Shown in pieces: positions 39,518 through 42,260 of a stretch of DNA of 42,260 nucleotides (its first letter is position 1; every line of letters begins with the position of its first letter). The notes beneath the pieces are model-generated. The model had not been told where the DNA came from, made no database searches, and saw nothing but the letters and a program-made list of their open reading frames with translations. Origin of the DNA: DASXVX01 sp036504075 (GTDB taxonomy: Bacteria > Bacillota > Sulfobacillia > Symbiobacteriales > Symbiobacteriaceae); NCBI GenBank assembly GCA_036504075.1, contig DASXVX010000048.1, positions 1-42,260 of the forward strand. The letters run 5' to 3'. The translations under genes and the position numbers were made by a program.

Positions 39518-41026
39518 CTAAATGGACGAGAAGAAGATGCGGCTGTCCAGCAGTTCGTACAGATCACTCTCAAATTCCTTCAGGTAGATCTTGAAGGCAT
39601 CCATGAACGCCGAGCCGTCGAAGACCCAGTGAACGTTATCGTCGAAGGGCAGCGTTTCCCTCACGTGGGTGCGGAGTTCCTTGACCAGCTCGGGTACGGC
39701 GCTGTCCGGGCGCTTGTAGAATGAGGGGTTGATGCGGCCGTCCTTGACCAGGAAGTCGTAATAGCCTTTGGCTTCGATGCACTCTCCGCAGACGTAATTG
39801 TCCATCCAATACCCGTTCACGCGCGTCCCAAACTCACGGACGAGGTACTTGCCCGGGTAACCGGGGATCGGACGGATAAAGGTGCCGGCCGCAGTCTGCT
39901 GGAAGTTGGCGGGTGCAGGATTCCTGAAGGAGCGCACCAGGTAGAAGAAGCCACGGTCAGGCGGACGACTGCCCTCGGGCAGGACCACGTCGCCTATCAC
40001 ATTCTCCGCAGCTTTGGCGACCTCCGCCGGCGCAACCTTGGCCGCCATGTAGGCGGCGATCCGGGATTCCCTCTCCGCCTGGAACTGAGCCGCCTTCATC
40101 GCTTCGATCGGCAGATACCGCCACATCATGGCATCAACGCCGGCATCGATCAGGTAGGTCGTTGAGACCAGAATGGCGACCTTGTCGATACTCTCGTTAA
40201 CGATGTCAAGCGCTGCCGGCTTCCTGCCATCGTACCGTAGACCGGCCTGATTCCACAGGCGGAAGAGACGACCGTAGACGCCGTCCTTTCCCCCGGTGTC
40301 TGCCTCGTAGCCGAGCAGCCAAAAGACATCTTCGTCACCGCGAGTCCCGACCGCTTCCGGCACTAGCAAGGAACCCAGGTTGCATGTCTCGATCTGGCGG
40401 TTCAAAGCACACGCTTCCGCCGCCTGAAACCCAGGAACACGCGGCGGCATGTCAACGAAGACGAGCCCCCGGCTGTCCTGCCGCACGAAGCCCCCAAAGG
40501 CCGGCGCCACTTCATCGAACCGGACGAATCGCTTCCCGTTCCGCTTGTAGAAGCCGTCGCCCATGCGCTGGCCGTTCCAGAAGGTGTCTTCCCAGCTGAT
40601 GACGACGAACCGGTTCAGATTGCCCGAGTGGAACCAGACTTTGTCGACTTCCGGCGTGTGGTCAAAGCAGTCCCGACTCCAGACGAACTTGCAGGTCCCC
40701 GGCATCATCTGGACGAACGTGCGGTCTTCCAGCTTGACTCCAAAGGGAGCGTGGTCCCGGTACTCCGGCTTCGGGAAGTGCAGCCCGAGTCCTCGGGCCA
40801 TCTCCCAAGCCTCAACCCCTGCGTGGCCCCAGAGATCAAACCGGACTTCGGTCCAGACCAGCTCGCCATTCATGACGAATGCTGAACCAGGGTCAACCCA
40901 GGTGAACTCCGTCGCCGGAAGGAGGCCGGCCTCGACGGCCGGCGGATCCGCCAGTACCGGCTTCGCTAACAGACCCGACAGAAGCGTGCAGACGACAAGG
41001 AACAGTGCCACCCCGATCTTCCGCAA
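39518..41026 (-). CDS. Secreted protein of unknown function, about 502 aa
   Basis: TTG 41026 is favoured: GAGGTG lies six bases upstream and the product starts (M)RKIGVALFLVVCTLLSGLLAKPVLADPP, a clean signal peptide with an AKPVLA-D cleavage site. An ATG at 41062 would add 12 residues with no ribosome site. The mature part is Trp- and Phe-rich, with repeated WxxxF and Cys pairs (CKFVWSRDCFDH, ACALNRQIETC, CGECIEAKGYYDF), suggesting disulfides in an extracytoplasmic domain. I do not recognise it. The downstream 123-aa protein may be its partner. Confidence 0.8.
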   Translation of the reverse strand: MRKIGVALFLVVCTLLSGLLAKPVLADPPAVEAGLLPATEFTWVDPGSAFVMNGELVWTEVRFDLWGHAGVEAWEMARGLGLHFPKPEYRDHAPFGVKLEDRTFVQMMPGTCKFVWSRDCFDHTPEVDKVWFHSGNLNRFVVISWEDTFWNGQRMGDGFYKRNGKRFVRFDEVAPAFGGFVRQDSRGLVFVDMPPRVPGFQAAEACALNRQIETCNLGSLLVPEAVGTRGDEDVFWLLGYEADTGGKDGVYGRLFRLWNQAGLRYDGRKPAALDIVNESIDKVAILVSTTYLIDAGVDAMMWRYLPIEAMKAAQFQAERESRIAAYMAAKVAPAEVAKAAENVIGDVVLPEGSRPPDRGFFYLVRSFRNPAPANFQQTAAGTFIRPIPGYPGKYLVREFGTRVNGYWMDNYVCGECIEAKGYYDFLVKDGRINPSFYKRPDSAVPELVKELRTHVRETLPFDDNVHWVFDGSAFMDAFKIYLKEFESDLYELLDSRIFFSSI

Positions 41027-41132
41027 TCCCAACACCTCACTTCCAGATGCTGGGTGCAGCATATCATCTGGCAGCGAGTAGTGGAATAATTTGGTATCGT
41101 TTAATCTCCCGGCGAAACGGCGGGGCAGAGTA

Positions 41133-41156
41133 AGGGGCCGGACTCTGCCGGCCCCG
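41133..41156 (-). terminator. Hairpin after the 42-aa exported peptide
   Basis: GGGGCCGG and CCGGCCCC (41135-41156) pair around ACTCTG; on the minus strand it is followed by TTACTC. Weak T content. Confidence 0.45.
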
Positions 41157-41161
41157 ACGGG

Positions 41162-41290
41162 TTACCTTGCGATCCGAACTGCCGTCATGACGCCGAGGGT
41201 AACGCTTCCCTCTCGCTGGGCAGAGGCTACGCCTACCACAGAGATGAGCAGCAAGAGGGTTGCCAGACCTACCACGATCAGCTTACGCAT
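41162..41290 (-). CDS. Small exported peptide, 42 aa
   Basis: ATG 41290 with AGGAGGT nine bases upstream. MRKLIVVGLATLLLLISVVGVASA is a textbook signal peptide, leaving QREGSVTLGVMTAVRIAR, an 18-residue mature peptide that is basic at its end. It could be a secreted signal peptide or a small envelope component. The leader upstream holds two perfect hairpins. Confidence 0.7.
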   Translation of the reverse strand: MRKLIVVGLATLLLLISVVGVASAQREGSVTLGVMTAVRIAR

Positions 41291-41361
41291 GCCAATCGAC
41301 CTCCTACGTAAGGGTTCTTTCCAAACGCCGTCGATCCTTGACAGTGGGAACATATCAGCCG

Positions 41362-41423
41362 GCAGCGCGATTTGCGCTGCCAGAGAAAATGGGGTTTGTG
41401 GAGAGGCGGGCTAATTGCCCGCC
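41362..41423. repeat. Two strong hairpins upstream of the exported peptide gene
   Basis: GGCAGCGC-GATTT-GCGCTGCC (41362-41382) and GGCGGGC-TAATT-GCCCGCC (41405-41423). They lie 70-130 bp upstream of the start and may form a leader structure or mark transcript ends. Confidence 0.6.
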
Positions 41424-41658
41424 GCTTCAAATCCGTTCAACTTCTGCCACGCTTGTCTACGCAGAGAGCTTGCCTCATTCAGTTGCCGAGAGTCCCTTGT
41501 CCGCTGGGCAATCTCCAGGGCGACGGCCCTCTGTGGCAACATTAGGCGAGACACCGATACGTTTGAAACGAGTATAGTTGGATGGATGGATGGATGCCGG
41601 GAAGGCTCGTTGTCGGAGTGGTAGTAGTTGGGAATGGGGGGCGCGGGGGGAAAACCCT

Positions 41659-41685
41659 TGTGGATACTGTGGATAGTGTGGATAA
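41659..41685. repeat. Three tandem DnaA-box-like 9-mers at the IS end
   Basis: TGTGGATAC, TGTGGATAG and TGTGGATAA lie head-to-tail without spacing. The last is a perfect reverse complement of the consensus DnaA box TTATCCACA; the others differ only in the final base. They stand 34 bp before the transposase start. Confidence 0.85.
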
Positions 41686-41718
41686 GTACTAAACCAAATT
41701 GGAAAAGGTGAGGATAAA

Positions 41719-42171
41719 TTGAGCGTGGTCCAGATGGCTGCTAAGGCCGAGGATAAGGCGAGAGAGGTCACGACGAGAGATGGACAAATGAAGTCAAATC
41801 CACCCAATCCAGAGGTTGTTGAAGTGGCGGCCCGGCGGAAGTTCACCGCCGAGTACAAGCTCCGGATTCTGCACGAGGCAGACCGCTGTGCACCTGGGGA
41901 ACTCGGTGCTCTGCTTCGCCGCGAAGGCTTGTACCATACGCATCTGTCCAAGTGGCGCAAGCAGCGTGAGCTGGCAGAGCGAGAGGCCCTGGCCCCGCAG
42001 AAACAGGGACGTAAGCCGCAAGAGACCAATCCGCTTGCTGCCCGAGTGGCGCAACTGGAGCGGGACAACGAGCGCTTGCAGCAGCGGCTGCAGCAGGCCG
42101 AAGCGATCATCGATGTCCAAAAAAAAATCTCAGCGCTCTTGGAGAATCCTCTCAGGGGCGGAAACAACTGA
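41719..42171 (+). CDS. IS3-type transposase OrfA
   Basis: 150 residues from TTG 41719 behind AAGGTGAGG. HTH transposase domain: VEVAARRKFTAEYKLRILHEADRCAPGELGALLRREGLYHTHLSKWRKQRE, then a leucine-zipper-like coiled coil VAQLERDNERLQQRLQQAEAIIDVQKK. In IS3 elements OrfA binds the terminal repeats and is fused to OrfB by -1 frameshifting. It ends 42169-42171 unless ribosomes slip at the A9 run (42119-42127). Confidence 0.9.
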   Translation: MSVVQMAAKAEDKAREVTTRDGQMKSNPPNPEVVEVAARRKFTAEYKLRILHEADRCAPGELGALLRREGLYHTHLSKWRKQRELAEREALAPQKQGRKPQETNPLAARVAQLERDNERLQQRLQQAEAIIDVQKKISALLENPLRGGNN

Positions 42172-42260
42172 TCAATGCCGTCGAAGAACTGGCACCTACA
42201 GTTGCTGTAACCGTTGCCTGCCGGGCGCTTGGCGTGGCGCGTGCCACGTTGTATCGTCAT
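42120..42260 (+). CDS. IS3-type transposase OrfB (partial, reached by -1 frameshift)
   Basis: A -1 slip in the nine-A run changes VQKKIS... into KKNLSALGESSQGRKQLI followed by NAVEELAPTVAVTVACRAL and GVARATLYRH, the usual N-terminus of the OrfB catalytic subunit (DDE domain would follow). The window ends here. The transframe peptide has no stop, which supports programmed frameshifting. Confidence 0.85.

Larger units (their letters stand above)
41570..42260 (+). mobile_element. IS3-family insertion sequence (right part outside window)
   Basis: Two overlapping transposase frames in the orfA/orfB arrangement with an A9 slippery site. The left terminal repeat cannot be fixed because the right end is not visible; the boundary given is approximate. 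Confidence 0.75.

Overview
The window reads as chromosomal DNA of a high-GC, spore-forming, thermophile-like Firmicute. The best guess is a Symbiobacterium-type organism, inferred from GC richness, low-GC Gram-positive style Shine-Dalgarno sites, a PrkA sporulation-associated kinase, a small SRP RNA, and many GTG/TTG starts. Gene identities rest on recognising family motifs in the translated sequence; nothing was searched.

Left third (1-9751). The dominant feature is a broken prkA gene on the minus strand. Its 5' part (9344-9751) ends just after the P-loop. The reading resumes at 5352 with the next expected residues (KGCPMHEEPL) and stops matching PrkA again near 4921. The 4.0-kb gap (element B) holds a large serine recombinase, a DUF116 protein, a short-chain dehydrogenase and a 45-aa ORF. 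The second break is the right end of another element (element A), with its own large serine recombinase, a winged-helix protein, a small ORF and a J-domain membrane protein. Element A runs off the left edge of the window. The layout matches the sporulation 'skin' type of intervening element (gene split, recombinase at the border), here in prkA and twice.

Middle (9855-29017). PucR-type regulator divergent from alanine dehydrogenase (ald); a small hypothetical; pabC and pabB with a repeat-bearing attenuator-like leader; an unknown 181-aa protein; a repeat-rich intergenic stretch; a metallo-beta-lactamase-fold hydrolase; an FtsX-like ABC permease/ATPase pair plus a 44-aa membrane peptide, divergent from a TetR regulator; an SRP RNA/tRNA-Ser/tRNA-Gly cluster; two large PAS-GGDEF-EAL proteins; an alpha/beta-hydrolase-like protein without its nucleophile serine; and a Cys-rich protein.

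Sulfur/selenium region (29014-35839). After a decayed phosphonate-binding lipoprotein gene and an orphan metal-type MerR regulator come remnants of an arsA-like locus. Next is a minus-strand operon: methyltransferase, three DsrE/DsrF-family proteins and a truncated cysteine desulfurase. Then lysR-selD (minus) lies divergent from an intact cysteine desulfurase (plus). SelD carries an in-frame UGA at the selenocysteine position. A bipartite 38-bp motif is shared, identical in all 29 defined positions, between the two operon heads, which suggests one regulon.

Right end (35840-42260). Two arrays of 11-bp tandem repeats, a roughly 0.5-kb structured non-coding stretch ending in an intrinsic terminator, a DUF4365 protein with an unknown 382-aa partner, small hypotheticals, a secreted 502-aa protein, a 42-aa exported peptide, and the left end of an IS3-type insertion sequence with three tandem DnaA-box-like 9-mers and an A9 slippery site.
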